From contig CAVOVH010000005.1 in assembly GCA_963699805.1 (NCBI GenBank), positions 124,001-188,000 of the forward strand: a stretch of DNA of 64,000 nucleotides, in the 5' to 3' direction. Of the stretch, positions 27,706 through 37,612 are shown in pieces. The notes beneath the pieces were generated by a model that did not search any database, was not told where the DNA came from, and saw nothing but the letters and a program-made list of their open reading frames with translations. Source of the DNA: JAGTVG01 sp963699805 (GTDB lineage Bacteria; Bacteroidota; Bacteroidia; Cytophagales; Cyclobacteriaceae). Position 1 is the stretch's first letter. Each line of letters opens with the position of its first letter. Position numbers and translations under genes: made by a program.

Positions 27706-28944
27706 ATGAAGAATTGGATAAACAGCATATTGTTTACCATCATTTTCATTGTGATCCTGTTCCCTTTAAATGTAATGGGTCAGCTTGATTTTCCGGGATT
27801 GAATCTGGCATTGAAATATAATCCAGCTGGTAATATCCCCTTTCGTTACCAGGTAAGCAAAGTAGAGAATGCTTTCCTTGTTATTTTCTCCATTGAAATA
27901 ACTGATCCTGTCAATTTTAATGATCAGTATTCACTGACTTATGAAATCAAAAATGAATACGGAAGTAAAAACAGCCTGTTAACCCGGACGGTGAATTTTC
28001 CGAGGTCCGGGATTGGTGAAAAGGGAGGGATCAAATATTTCCGCATTGAAGTCGATGATGCCGATGACCTGAATATTTTATTCCTAAGATTGAAGAATAA
28101 TCTGTCGGAGATCGAACAAGTATGGGATATTCCTCTGAAAGGCCTCCTCACCTATGATCCTCCAGACTTTTTTATGGTTGATCCAGGAAATCAATTGCCT
28201 CATTTAGATCCCTATCTCTCCATGGGCGAATCCATTCAAATTGAAAGTACGGATTCATTACCCCGGACATTTTTTATTTACCATTATGATCAAGACTTTT
28301 CAGCTGCAGATCCGCCCATGTACCGGATTGAAAAAGAGGTCAGCAGATCGATGCAAGTAGACACCCTGTTCAGTGTAAAATCGGGGGAGGAATTCTCCCT
28401 GCCAAAATACGGGTTATATTTTATACAATCTGATACAACTACTTATGCTGGAATCAGCATCCGGTCAGAGGAAAGATTCTTTCCAAAACTTGTCAGAATG
28501 GAAGATATCATTGATCCGGTCATTTATCTGACCACCAAGCAGGAGATAGACCGCCTGAAAAAAGATGAAAATCAAAAAGAGACATTTGAAAAATTCTGGC
28601 TTAATTTATCTGTTTCGGAGGATCAGGCCAGCCAGTTAATCCGCGAATATTTCAACCATGTTGAATTGGCCAACAGGATATTTACCAACTACAAGGAAGG
28701 CTGGAAATCAGATATGGGCATGATATACATCATTTTCGGTCCACCGGATGAAGTTACCAATAATGGGGAAACAGAATCCTGGTATTACCGGCCGCAGGTC
28801 TCCGCGTCTACCCTTGTATTTAATTTTCTACGTTTAAAAAGTATTTTTACACATCAACATTTTCTTCTGATCAGGGACAAGCAATACAAAACCAGTTGGT
28901 TTAGGGCGATCGATGATTGGAGATATGGGAGGATCAACCGATGA
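27706..28944 (+). CDS. GWxTD domain-containing exported protein
   Basis: A 412-residue protein with a signal peptide ending near residue 25 and a C-terminal GWxTD-like domain containing GWKSDMGMIYIIFGPPDEV at about residues 338-356. The family is widespread in Bacteroidota and related phyla and has no known biochemical function. The first 250 residues look like beta-rich extracytoplasmic domains. The stop overlaps the start of rlmB by 4 bases (ATGA), so the two are likely cotranslated. Confidence 0.85.
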   Translation: MKNWINSILFTIIFIVILFPLNVMGQLDFPGLNLALKYNPAGNIPFRYQVSKVENAFLVIFSIEITDPVNFNDQYSLTYEIKNEYGSKNSLLTRTVNFPRSGIGEKGGIKYFRIEVDDADDLNILFLRLKNNLSEIEQVWDIPLKGLLTYDPPDFFMVDPGNQLPHLDPYLSMGESIQIESTDSLPRTFFIYHYDQDFSAADPPMYRIEKEVSRSMQVDTLFSVKSGEEFSLPKYGLYFIQSDTTTYAGISIRSEERFFPKLVRMEDIIDPVIYLTTKQEIDRLKKDENQKETFEKFWLNLSVSEDQASQLIREYFNHVELANRIFTNYKEGWKSDMGMIYIIFGPPDEVTNNGETESWYYRPQVSASTLVFNFLRLKSIFTHQHFLLIRDKQYKTSWFRAIDDWRYGRINR

Positions 28945-29684
28945 ATCAGGAAAAAAAAGATATTATCTACGGAATACATTCAGTTGAGGAAGCCTTGTCA
29001 TCTGATACTGAAATCGAAAAAATCCTGGTCAGGAAGGACCATGGGAATGAAACGATAAAAAAGATTCTGCATGAAGCCTATGGAATGAACATTCCCATCC
29101 TGAAAGTACCCGTACAAAAGATCAATAGTATCACAAGGAAAAACCACCAGGGGATCCTGGCCTTTATAGCTACCATCAGTTATGCCTCCCTTGACAACGT
29201 CATACATGAAACATTCCGGCTGGGAAAAGATCCTTTACTACTCATGCTTGACAGGATTACCGATGTCAGGAATTTTGGAGCCATTTCACGGACAGCGGAA
29301 GGATTGGGATTCCAGGCCATCGTTCTTCCATCGAAAGGCGGTGCCTTGATCAACCAGGAGGCAATGAAAGCATCGGCCGGAGCTTTGGCGCATATTCCTG
29401 TGTGCCGCGTGAAAAACCTGGCGGGGACCCTTCAGTATTTAAAGAATCACGGCATCCGTGTGATTGCCTGTACAGATAAGGGAGAAGAATTACTTTATCA
29501 GAAGAATCTGACTGGTCCGGTCACCCTGGTTATGGGTTCCGAGTCAGAAGGGATCAGCCAGGAAATCCTCGGTGTTTGTGATGACATAGCCAGAATCCCC
29601 ATGTTTGGAAAGATCGCTTCTTATAATGTATCGGTGAGTATGGCCATCGCCGGTTCCGAAATCATCAGACAGAGGATGGGTTAG
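28941..29684 (+). CDS. rlmB: RlmB-type 23S rRNA 2'-O-methyltransferase (TrmH/SpoU family)
   Basis: A 247-residue SPOUT enzyme with an N-terminal substrate-binding domain (IYGIHSVEEAL) and the knotted SAM domain. Motif 1 is NFGAISRTAEGLGF, motif 2 VMGSESEGIS, and motif 3 IPMFGKIASYNVSVSMAIAGSE. RlmB methylates G2251 of 23S rRNA (E. coli numbering). The ATG at 28941 overlapping the GWxTD stop is chosen; the in-frame ATG at 28917 would add eight residues that do not fit the family. Confidence 0.9.
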   Translation: MNQEKKDIIYGIHSVEEALSSDTEIEKILVRKDHGNETIKKILHEAYGMNIPILKVPVQKINSITRKNHQGILAFIATISYASLDNVIHETFRLGKDPLLLMLDRITDVRNFGAISRTAEGLGFQAIVLPSKGGALINQEAMKASAGALAHIPVCRVKNLAGTLQYLKNHGIRVIACTDKGEELLYQKNLTGPVTLVMGSESEGISQEILGVCDDIARIPMFGKIASYNVSVSMAIAGSEIIRQRMG

Positions 29685-29720
29685 GTTCTGGATGGGTCCG
29701 ATTCGTTCAAGGCCTTCAAA

Positions 29721-30797
29721 TCATATATATTTCTCACCTTTATTCAGTTTAACATCTTTGATCATGGTCCTGAACTCATTTTCAAGATCCTTTTTGCAGA
29801 TCAAAAGCACATCTCCACTATCAGCCACCAGGAATCCATCCAATCCATAGGTGACTACCAGTTTATTTTTATCGGCCAATATCAGACTATTCCTGGTTTC
29901 GTAAGTAAGCACATTCGCCTCGATCACATTGTTGTTTTCATCTTTTTGTTTGATCTCATACAATGAATTCCAGGATCCAAGATCAGACCATCCAAAGTCA
30001 TCCAGGATCACGTAGACATTGTCGGCTTTCTCCATGACCCCATAATCAATGGAAATCATCCTGAATTGCGAATAAGCCATGTTGATGGAAGCGTTTTCCT
30101 GATCTTTATAAAAATCCTTTTTGATCACATCAAAGGCCTCGGAAATTTCAGGAAGAAACTTCTCAAAAGCGGTAATGATGGCTTTTACATTCCAGATAAA
30201 TATTCCGGCATTCCAAACAAATTCCCCACTCTCAACAAATTTTTTAGCCAGATCCATCTGAGGCTTTTCTGTGAAGGTTTTAACTTTTTTAAATTCACCT
30301 TCATTGTCGATGTGATATTGAATATATCCATATCCGGTCTCAGGTCGATTCGGTTTAATCCCCAGGGTGATCAGGATATCTTTATCTTTTGTATGTTCAA
30401 GACTTTTCAGGATGGCCTCAATAAATATTTTTTCTTTTAAGATGGCATGATCGGAAGGGGTAACGACCACCGAAGCCTCCGGGTCTTTCTGTGCAATTTT
30501 ATAACAGGCATAGGCAATGCAAGGAGCCGTATTTTTCCGGGAAGGCTCCAGCAGGATCTGATGATCGTCCATGTCAGAAAGCTGTTCCTTGATGATATCA
30601 TAATAATTCTCACTTGAAACCACATAGATATTCTCTTTGGGGCAGACATTCAGAAAACGCTGATAGGTCAGTTGTAACAGGGAGGATCCCACTCCCAGTA
30701 CATCCAGAAATTGTTTGGGATTCTGATTACGACTATAAGGCCAGAATCTGGAACCGATGCCTCCCGCCATAATGACAACATAAAAGTGATTATTCAT
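29721..30797 (-). CDS. manC: Mannose-1-phosphate guanylyltransferase
   Basis: A 358-residue nucleotidyltransferase that makes GDP-mannose for surface polysaccharides. It has the opening motif MAGGIGSRFWPYSRNQNPKQF at residues 10-30, the VTPSDH loop, the FTEKP sugar site and the FVWNAGIFIWN segment. It lacks the C-terminal isomerase (cupin) domain of longer forms. It is convergent with rlmB and divergent from recQ. Confidence 0.95.
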   Translation of the reverse strand: MNNHFYVVIMAGGIGSRFWPYSRNQNPKQFLDVLGVGSSLLQLTYQRFLNVCPKENIYVVSSENYYDIIKEQLSDMDDHQILLEPSRKNTAPCIAYACYKIAQKDPEASVVVTPSDHAILKEKIFIEAILKSLEHTKDKDILITLGIKPNRPETGYGYIQYHIDNEGEFKKVKTFTEKPQMDLAKKFVESGEFVWNAGIFIWNVKAIITAFEKFLPEISEAFDVIKKDFYKDQENASINMAYSQFRMISIDYGVMEKADNVYVILDDFGWSDLGSWNSLYEIKQKDENNNVIEANVLTYETRNSLILADKNKLVVTYGLDGFLVADSGDVLLICKKDLENEFRTMIKDVKLNKGEKYI

Positions 30798-30854
30798 TGA
30801 CTATTAAATTTTAATCTCATATTTTGATTGAATTTCAAGGGAATTTTCAATTAA

Positions 30855-30862
30855 CAAATATA
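30855..30862 (-). promoter_or_regulatory. Possible -7 box for manC
   Basis: On the minus strand TATATTTG fits TAnnTTTG and lies about 57 bases before the manC ATG. No matching -33 TTTG is clear. Confidence 0.3.
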
Positions 30863-30883
30863 TTATTATTGAGTGAATATCAT

Positions 30884-30891
30884 TATTTTTG
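30884..30891 (+). promoter_or_regulatory. Possible -7 box for recQ
   Basis: TATTTTTG fits TAnnTTTG and lies 92 bases before the recQ TTG. A -33 element at the right spacing is not evident. Confidence 0.3.
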
Positions 30892-30983
30892 TAACACTTT
30901 CTACCATCAGCCCGAACAAATTTCCTGTTATACTTTCTAGGATTTTCTATTTACATTGTTAAATTTATATAAGGTTCGATTTA

Positions 30984-33209
30984 TTGTTGGAAGTTAATGA
31001 TACGAATGACGTGGTAACAAATGAAGTAGCGCAGGATAAGATCAGACTTACCCTTAAAGAAGTTTTTGGATACAACCAATTCAGAGGAAACCAGGAAAAC
31101 ATCATTATAAACGTACTCGCGCGGAGAAACAGTTTTGTGATTATGCCAACGGGTGCGGGTAAATCGCTCTGTTATCAGTTACCGGCAGTCATGATGAATG
31201 GAACTGCCATTGTAATATCTCCACTGATCGCGCTGATGAAAAACCAGGTTGACCAAATGAATGCCCTGAATATTAAGGCCCAATTTCTAAATTCAACCTT
31301 AACGAAATCTGAAATCAACAGGGTGAAAAAAGACACGCTCGATGGGAATCTGAAGCTTTTATATGTGGCCCCCGAATCACTTACCAAGCCGGATAACATT
31401 AGCTTTTTAAAACTGGCTGAGCTATCATTTGCCGCCATAGACGAAGCCCATTGTATTTCAGAATGGGGGCATGATTTCAGACCGGAATACAGAAGGATAC
31501 GATCCATACTGGATGAAATTGGCAATGTACCCTTAATTGCCTTGACAGCCACTGCAACCCCCAAGGTCCAGCTCGATGTGAAAAAAAATCTTGGCATTGA
31601 GGATGCCGAGATTTTCAAATCCTCCTTTAACCGGCCCAACCTGTATTATGAGGTAAGACCCAAATCGCAGGTGAAGAAACAGTTAATACGGTATATTTCA
31701 GAACACAAGGGAAAATCAGGGATTGTATACTGCCTTAGCCGAAAGAAAGTTGAAGAAATTGCCGATTTTCTTAGGGTAAATGACATCAAAGCTGCACCTT
31801 ATCATGCAGGACTCGATGCAGACGTCCGGAGAAAGAATCAGGATGATTTTTTGAATGAGGAGATCGAAGTGATCGTGGCAACCATTGCTTTCGGGATGGG
31901 CATCGATAAACCGGATGTCCGCTTCGTGATCCATTATGATACACCTAAATCACTGGAAGGATACTATCAGGAAACCGGACGAGCCGGACGTGACGGCCTG
32001 GAAGGTAATTGCATTCTGTTTTTCAGTTATAAGGACATCATTAAACTGGAAAAATTCAACAAGGACAAATCGGTAACCGAGCGGGAAAATGCCCGGATCC
32101 TGTTGGATGAGATGGCCTCGTATGCAGAATCTTCAGAATGCAGACGAAAACAATTGTTACATTATTTTGGAGAGACCTATATCACCACAGAGTGTGGCAA
32201 ATCTATGTGGTGTGACAGTTGCCGCTTTCCGGTTGAAAAATTTGATGGGAAGGAATATGCCATCCTTGCCATCGAAGCTGCCCTGCAAACCAATGAAAGA
32301 TTTGGGATCAGCCATCTTTCCCATGTTTTGCGCGGAAAAGATGATCAATATGTATTAAGCTATAAGCACAATAAACTCCCAATATTTGGAAAAGGGAAAA
32401 ATCATGATGATATTTTCTGGCAAAATATCATTCGGACCATAACCATCAATGGTTACCTGAAAAAAGATATAGAAAATATAGGAACATTAAAAGTAACAGA
32501 AAAAGGCAAAGAATATTTAAAAAATCCGACATCGATTATGGTATCTGAGAAACATGACTTCACTTCAGATGAGGAAGAAGATGGAACCGAAAATCAACCT
32601 CTGGAAGGCGCAGCTTATGATGATACATTATATCATATCCTCCGCTCAATCAGAAAAAAAGTGGCGAAAGAAAAAGGATTACCTCCTTATGTTATTTTTC
32701 AGGATCCTTCTCTGGAAGAAATGGCAACTACCTATCCCACTACCCAGGAGGAATTGTCCCGGGTAAATGGAGTAGGACGCGGGAAGGTTGATAAATTCGG
32801 AATGCCTTTTATCGAAGCCATCAAGGATTACGTTGATGAAAATGACATTACAACGGCCAAGGACGTCGTCATAAAAAGTGCAGGGAATAAATCTAAAGTA
32901 AAGATTTATATCATTCAACAGATCGACCGGAAAATAGACCTGGAAGAAATAGCCGAATCGAAGGACCTGGCTTTTGAGGAATTACTGGATGAAATGGAAC
33001 AGATCATTTATTCTGGCACCAAGTTGAACATTGATTATTATATCAATGAATATCTTGATGAAGAGCGCTGCAATGAAATATTCGATTATTTTTTGGCTGC
33101 AGAGAACGACAGCATAGAGGATGCATTGGATGAACTGGGAGATGAGGGTTATGAAGAAGAAGAATTAAGGCTCGTGAGAATAAAATTTCTGTCGGAATAC
33201 GCTAACTGA
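30984..33209 (+). CDS. recQ: ATP-dependent DNA helicase RecQ
   Basis: A 741-residue RecQ. The superfamily 2 helicase core has Walker A TGAGKS (about 56-61) and the DEAH box at 153-156, followed by LTATATPKV and the ATIAFGMGIDKPDVRFVIH and QETGRAGRDG motifs. The zinc site has Cys residues around SSECRRKQ, TECGKSMWCDSC. A winged-helix RQC domain, an HRDC domain (about 580-640) and an extra C-terminal extension follow. It acts in recombination and fork repair. No ATG is available near the start; the TTG at 30984, with AAGG 9 bases upstream, is the best start. Confidence 0.95.
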   Translation: MLEVNDTNDVVTNEVAQDKIRLTLKEVFGYNQFRGNQENIIINVLARRNSFVIMPTGAGKSLCYQLPAVMMNGTAIVISPLIALMKNQVDQMNALNIKAQFLNSTLTKSEINRVKKDTLDGNLKLLYVAPESLTKPDNISFLKLAELSFAAIDEAHCISEWGHDFRPEYRRIRSILDEIGNVPLIALTATATPKVQLDVKKNLGIEDAEIFKSSFNRPNLYYEVRPKSQVKKQLIRYISEHKGKSGIVYCLSRKKVEEIADFLRVNDIKAAPYHAGLDADVRRKNQDDFLNEEIEVIVATIAFGMGIDKPDVRFVIHYDTPKSLEGYYQETGRAGRDGLEGNCILFFSYKDIIKLEKFNKDKSVTERENARILLDEMASYAESSECRRKQLLHYFGETYITTECGKSMWCDSCRFPVEKFDGKEYAILAIEAALQTNERFGISHLSHVLRGKDDQYVLSYKHNKLPIFGKGKNHDDIFWQNIIRTITINGYLKKDIENIGTLKVTEKGKEYLKNPTSIMVSEKHDFTSDEEEDGTENQPLEGAAYDDTLYHILRSIRKKVAKEKGLPPYVIFQDPSLEEMATTYPTTQEELSRVNGVGRGKVDKFGMPFIEAIKDYVDENDITTAKDVVIKSAGNKSKVKIYIIQQIDRKIDLEEIAESKDLAFEELLDEMEQIIYSGTKLNIDYYINEYLDEERCNEIFDYFLAAENDSIEDALDELGDEGYEEEELRLVRIKFLSEYAN

Positions 33210-33236
33210 TTTTTTAATATAACTCTTTTCGATTTT

Positions 33237-34526
33237 ATGAATGTATTAGTCTTAGGTTCCGGCGGACGCGAACACACACTTGCCTGGAAGATTAAACAAA
33301 GTCCCTCCTGTGAAAAATTATATGTGTTACCTGGAAATGCCGGGACAGGGATCATTGCTGAAAACCTGGATATAAGTGGGTCGGATCATGAAAAAATCAA
33401 AGACTTCATTTTAAAGAATGGAATCGGTTTGGTCGTGGTGGGACCGGAAGCCCCCCTGGTCGAGGGGATCCGGGATTACTTTAAATCGGATGACCAACTC
33501 AGGGAAATCCTGTTTATCGGACCAGGCCGCGAGGGTGCCTTGCTGGAAGGAAGCAAAGATTTTGCCAAGGAATTCATGAAGAAACACAGGATCCCTACCG
33601 CGGCCTCCGAAACCTTTACGGCAGACAGAATTTCCTTGGCAAAAAGTCATCTACAAAAAATGCAAGCCCCCATCGTTGTCAAAGCAGATGGATTGGCAGC
33701 TGGCAAGGGTGTGATCATCTGCGAAAGCCGGGAGGATGCTGAAAAGGCCATTGAAAATATGCTGTTGTATAACCAGTTCGGGAAAGCGGGAAGTAAGGTT
33801 GTGATCGAAGAATACCTGGTAGGGATTGAGTTATCCGTATTCTTATTGACAGATGGCAAGGATTATGTGATCTTTCCGGAAGCCAAAGATTACAAGCGGA
33901 TTGGTGAAAATGATACTGGCCCGAATACAGGTGGAATGGGGTCTGTTTCCCCCGTCAATTTTGCAGATCCATCTTTCATGCGGAAAGTGGAGGACAGGAT
34001 CATCAAACCCACGATCGCAGGTCTTTCCAAAGATGGGATTGACTTTACCGGATTCATTTTCCTGGGACTCATGAACGTCGGTGGTGATCCCTATGTGATC
34101 GAATACAATGTCAGAATGGGTGATCCTGAATCCCAGGTGGTGATCCCTAGAATCGAAAACGACTTTATTGATCTTCTGATCTCAACCGCCAGGGGACGAC
34201 TGAAAAATCAAAAGGTCAAAGTGTCCGAAAATACAGCCGTAACCGTTGTACTGGCATCGGGAGGATACCCTGGAGCTTATGAAAAAGGTAAGGTGATTTA
34301 TGGTCTTGATAAGGTGAACAGGGGTATTGTGTTCCATGCAGGTACCCGGACAGATATAAATGGGCAGGTCCTGACCCAGGGAGGAAGGGTATTGGCGGTT
34401 ACTGGAATGGGAAAAAGTTTGACAGAAGCACTTGACATAGCTTATACCGAAATAAATAAACTGAATTGGGAGGGAATGCAGTTTCGTAAAGACATTGGAC
34501 AGGACCTGCTGAAACTTGAGAAATAG
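33237..34526 (+). CDS. purD: Phosphoribosylamine-glycine ligase
   Basis: A 429-residue ATP-grasp enzyme of purine synthesis that joins phosphoribosylamine and glycine. It has the N-terminal motif VLGSGGREHTLAWKI, the ATP-binding segment VVKADGLAAGKGVIIC, and the metal site FLGLMNVGGDPYVIEYNVRMGDPE. The length is normal. It follows recQ by 27 bases on the same strand, but the two are functionally unrelated. Confidence 0.96.
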   Translation: MNVLVLGSGGREHTLAWKIKQSPSCEKLYVLPGNAGTGIIAENLDISGSDHEKIKDFILKNGIGLVVVGPEAPLVEGIRDYFKSDDQLREILFIGPGREGALLEGSKDFAKEFMKKHRIPTAASETFTADRISLAKSHLQKMQAPIVVKADGLAAGKGVIICESREDAEKAIENMLLYNQFGKAGSKVVIEEYLVGIELSVFLLTDGKDYVIFPEAKDYKRIGENDTGPNTGGMGSVSPVNFADPSFMRKVEDRIIKPTIAGLSKDGIDFTGFIFLGLMNVGGDPYVIEYNVRMGDPESQVVIPRIENDFIDLLISTARGRLKNQKVKVSENTAVTVVLASGGYPGAYEKGKVIYGLDKVNRGIVFHAGTRTDINGQVLTQGGRVLAVTGMGKSLTEALDIAYTEINKLNWEGMQFRKDIGQDLLKLEK

Positions 34527-34593
34527 TAGTTTAGTATTTTTTGTATTAATTTTATAAATACAAAGATCAAAATTAATTGAGGAGAAGAATATA

Positions 34594-35739
34594 ATGGCTA
34601 CGTGTGGATCGTGTGTAAGTCAGATAGATAAAAATACCATACCCGGATGTAGAAATAATGGAGGTTGTCAGACCGATGGTTGCGACAAGCTGAGTACTTT
34701 CGACTGGCTGGCGGATATGGAATCCCCTGGGTTTCACGAATTTGACATCGTGGAGATCAGGTTTAAATCTGGCAGGAAGGATTTTTTCAGGAATTCAGAG
34801 CATCTTGTATTATATCCTGGCGATCCGGTGGTCATAGATGTCCCTAACGGCCATCATATAGGCTATGTTTCCATGCAGGGTGAACTGGTAAGATTACAAA
34901 TGCTGAAGAAAAAAGTGGAGATTGATCAGAATATAAGAGGCATTTACCGTGTCGCCACTCAGCGGGATCTTGAAAAATTTGAAGAGGTCAAAAAAAGGGA
35001 AATGACCACCATGTACCGTGCCAGGGAAATCATCCTCAATTTAGGCCTTACTATGAAATTAACGGATGTTGAATTTCAGGCAGACAATACCAAGGCTACC
35101 TTTTTCTATTCAGCTGAAGAACGGGTGGATTTCAGGGAATTAATTAAGATCCTGGCCGGTGAATTCAAGATCAGGGTTGAAATGAGACAGATCAGCTTAC
35201 GGCAGGAAGCAGGCAGGCTCGGTGGAGTTGGTTCCTGCGGAAGAGAATTGTGCTGTTCCACCTGGTTGTCCGATTTTAAAAGCGTTTCAACCACGGCTGC
35301 CCGCTATCAAAATTTATCCCTGAATCCAGGTAAACTTAGTGGCCAGTGTGGCAGATTGAAATGTTGCCTGAACTATGAGTTGGACACCTATATGGCAGCC
35401 CTGGAGGGCATACCCGATATTGAGGAGCCACTGAAAACTGAAAAGGGGGAAGCTTATCTACAGAAAACGGATATTTTCAGGAAAATTATGTGGTTTGGAT
35501 ATGAAAAGGAAAACACATGGATCTCTGTTCCAGTAAGCCGGGTCAGGGAAATTCTGGAATGGAATCAAAGAGGGGAACGACCGGCTTCTTTGCTGGAGGA
35601 TGACAGAAGCGAAACTGAAGACACGACCATGGCCCTGAATACCGACCTGGAGGAACTTGATCGAAAATTCAGAGGAAAGAGTAAAAAAGGAAAAAGGAAA
35701 TTTAAAAACAAGTCAAGAAAAAATAAGAAAAACAAATAA
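34594..35739 (+). CDS. ricT: RicT/PSP1 domain protein (YaaT-like)
   Basis: A 381-residue cytosolic protein with the PSP1 domain of the RicT/YaaT family. In Bacillus RicT belongs to an iron-sulfur protein complex that promotes mRNA processing and development. Cysteine-rich motifs are visible: an N-terminal CGSC, a CRNNGGCQTDGC stretch, GVGSCGRELCCSTW, and QCGRLKCCLNYE. The Lys/Arg-rich tail after about residue 350 is of unknown role. The stop codon overlaps the gldH ATG by one base, a pairing seen in other Bacteroidota. Confidence 0.88.
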   Translation: MATCGSCVSQIDKNTIPGCRNNGGCQTDGCDKLSTFDWLADMESPGFHEFDIVEIRFKSGRKDFFRNSEHLVLYPGDPVVIDVPNGHHIGYVSMQGELVRLQMLKKKVEIDQNIRGIYRVATQRDLEKFEEVKKREMTTMYRAREIILNLGLTMKLTDVEFQADNTKATFFYSAEERVDFRELIKILAGEFKIRVEMRQISLRQEAGRLGGVGSCGRELCCSTWLSDFKSVSTTAARYQNLSLNPGKLSGQCGRLKCCLNYELDTYMAALEGIPDIEEPLKTEKGEAYLQKTDIFRKIMWFGYEKENTWISVPVSRVREILEWNQRGERPASLLEDDRSETEDTTMALNTDLEELDRKFRGKSKKGKRKFKNKSRKNKKNK

Positions 35740-36227
35740 TGCAGAAAAATCATTTTCCTTGGATGGTTTTTATTTTCCTGGTCATTTTGATTTCCTGTAA
35801 TCAGAATCGGATCTTCGAAAAAAATGTGAAGATGAATGACAGGATCTGGGATGTTAAGCAACCTGCCATTTTCCAGTTTTCGATTGATGACATTCATTAT
35901 TCCTATGATTTTTATTTTAACCTGAGAAATTCCATTCTCTATCCATACCAGAACATCTATCTCAATTATTCCCTGTCTGACACCCTGGGCAATGTCTTTA
36001 AAACCGACCTGGTGAATGTTAAATTGTTCAATCCAAAAACCGGTGAACCGTTGGGGAACGGACTGGGAGACATTTTCGATCACCAATATAAAGTGATCGA
36101 TCAATACCGGTTCAATAATCCGGGAGTCTATCAGATGAAGATCAACCACTACATGCGCCCTGATTCACTTCCTGAGATCATGTCGATAGGTTTGCGTATC
36201 GACAGGGCAAAAGAAAATGGAGAATGA
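35739..36227 (+). CDS. gldH: GldH family gliding-motility lipoprotein
   Basis: A 162-residue protein with a lipoprotein signal ending in LISC, with Cys at about residue 20. The GldH fold follows, with YDFYFNLRNSILYPYQNIYL, DTLGNVFKTD, the GNGLGDIFD motif and the C-terminal RFNNPGVYQMKI stretch. GldH is needed for gliding in Flavobacterium, and homologues occur in many non-gliding members of the phylum. It is cotranslated with ricT. Confidence 0.87.
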   Translation: MQKNHFPWMVFIFLVILISCNQNRIFEKNVKMNDRIWDVKQPAIFQFSIDDIHYSYDFYFNLRNSILYPYQNIYLNYSLSDTLGNVFKTDLVNVKLFNPKTGEPLGNGLGDIFDHQYKVIDQYRFNNPGVYQMKINHYMRPDSLPEIMSIGLRIDRAKENGE

Positions 36228-36324
36228 GTGTCTCCATAAAATTGTACGGATAGGTAAGGAAATTATTATTTAAGTTACATTATCAACTGGTTTGTTATAC
36301 GGATTATTCAGGTTGCTCCTTATC

Positions 36325-37224
36325 TTATGTCTTTCCTTCCTCCTTTTTAGCCGTGCTGAGACTTTTTGTTAAGGCTGTCATTCCTGCAAGCCCACCCAGT
36401 TCCATCGTTTCCACGGCCGTACTTGGTACGATGACGATCGTTGCATTGGACTTCAGGCCCTCATAAAGCATATTCATTGCCCGGAGATGAAAAGCAGTTG
36501 GATTATCGGCATAGGCTTTCGCAGCATCCATAAATTTATCGGCAACCTGCTTTTCGGATTCACCCAGGATCACCCTGGCCTGCCGTTCACGTTCTGCCTG
36601 GGCCTGCATGGACATGGCATCCTCCAATCCTGATGGGATCAGCACATCCTTTACTTCAACTGAAATCACGTTGATCCCCCAAGGTTCAGTTCGATGATCG
36701 ATTATTTTCTGTAGTTCATTGCTGATCTTATCTCTCCCTTCCAACATATCTGAAAGCATGGTTTTACCAATGATGTCCCGTAACGCAGTCTGTGATGCCC
36801 AGCTAATGGCACTCTTGTATTCGGCAACATCCAGGGCAGACTTTTTAGGATCAACCACCTTCCAGAAAAGAACGGCATCTACATTGACGGGTACCGTATC
36901 TTTGGTCAATGTTTTTTCCGCTGTGAATGAGGTGGTGATCACCCGGATATCGATCCAGTAGGGAACCGTATCGATGATCGGAATGATGAAAAAAATACCC
37001 GGACCCTTCATGGAATGGAATCGGCCTAAACGCAATACGATCGCCCTTACCCATTGATCAGCAATTTTAATCGATGATGAAACAAGCATTGCCAGGACAA
37101 AAGTGATGGCCCCAATAAAAACAGCATTGCCAACTGATACTTTATACACGGAAAAAGCAATCGCTCCCCCGATACACAGTATTACAAAGAAGATAAATCC
37201 TGCAAAGGAATTGTTACTTTTCAT
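36325..37224 (-). CDS. Slipin (SPFH/stomatin-like membrane protein)
   Basis: A 299-residue protein with two N-terminal membrane segments (about 8-30 and 35-52) and an SPFH domain from about 55. It has the family motifs VLRLGRFHSMKGPGIFFIIP, TKDTVPVNVDAV and the C-terminal coiled-coil with QAQAERERQARVILGESEKQVADKF. Such proteins assemble oligomers in membrane microdomains. No NfeD-like protease partner gene is next to it. It is convergent with gldH. Confidence 0.88.
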   Translation of the reverse strand: MKSNNSFAGFIFFVILCIGGAIAFSVYKVSVGNAVFIGAITFVLAMLVSSSIKIADQWVRAIVLRLGRFHSMKGPGIFFIIPIIDTVPYWIDIRVITTSFTAEKTLTKDTVPVNVDAVLFWKVVDPKKSALDVAEYKSAISWASQTALRDIIGKTMLSDMLEGRDKISNELQKIIDHRTEPWGINVISVEVKDVLIPSGLEDAMSMQAQAERERQARVILGESEKQVADKFMDAAKAYADNPTAFHLRAMNMLYEGLKSNATIVIVPSTAVETMELGGLAGMTALTKSLSTAKKEEGKT

Positions 37225-37612
37225 ATTAATTATTTCCTCAATTTAAGTTAATGTGAATGAACGTTAGCAGGGAAATAAACAGGGTGTTTTGGCAGATTCC
37301 TTGTTTGACCAACATTCCAATGTTTAAGCCCTGGCCTGTGGCCCACTCCGAATGATCGAATCTTCATTGAGGGGTAAGCCAGAGATTCCATATTCAGCTC
37401 AAAAACTCACCAGATAATTCAATTTAAGAAAAACATCATTCTAATACAATGATTCAGGTTGGCAGTTATTAAACCATTTCTGTGAAGTCTGTTTGAAAAT
37501 TCGAAATGGTCTGAAAAAATGTTCAATGGTGAAAAAATATTCGCAAGAAAAATGAAAAAGCCACCTTTTGGCATATGCGATAATTTAAAATGAATTGCCG
37601 GCTCTGACACTA
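37225..37612. other. Gene-free spacer with weak repeat traces
   Basis: There are 388 bases upstream of the slipin gene and downstream of the first GH172 gene, with no supported gene. A stretch near 37305-37325 (GTTTGACCAACATTCCAAT) matches 16 of 19 bases with 41712-41730, and 37384-37398 resembles the right arm of the dispersed repeat at 41683. Both matches are weak. Confidence 0.4.
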
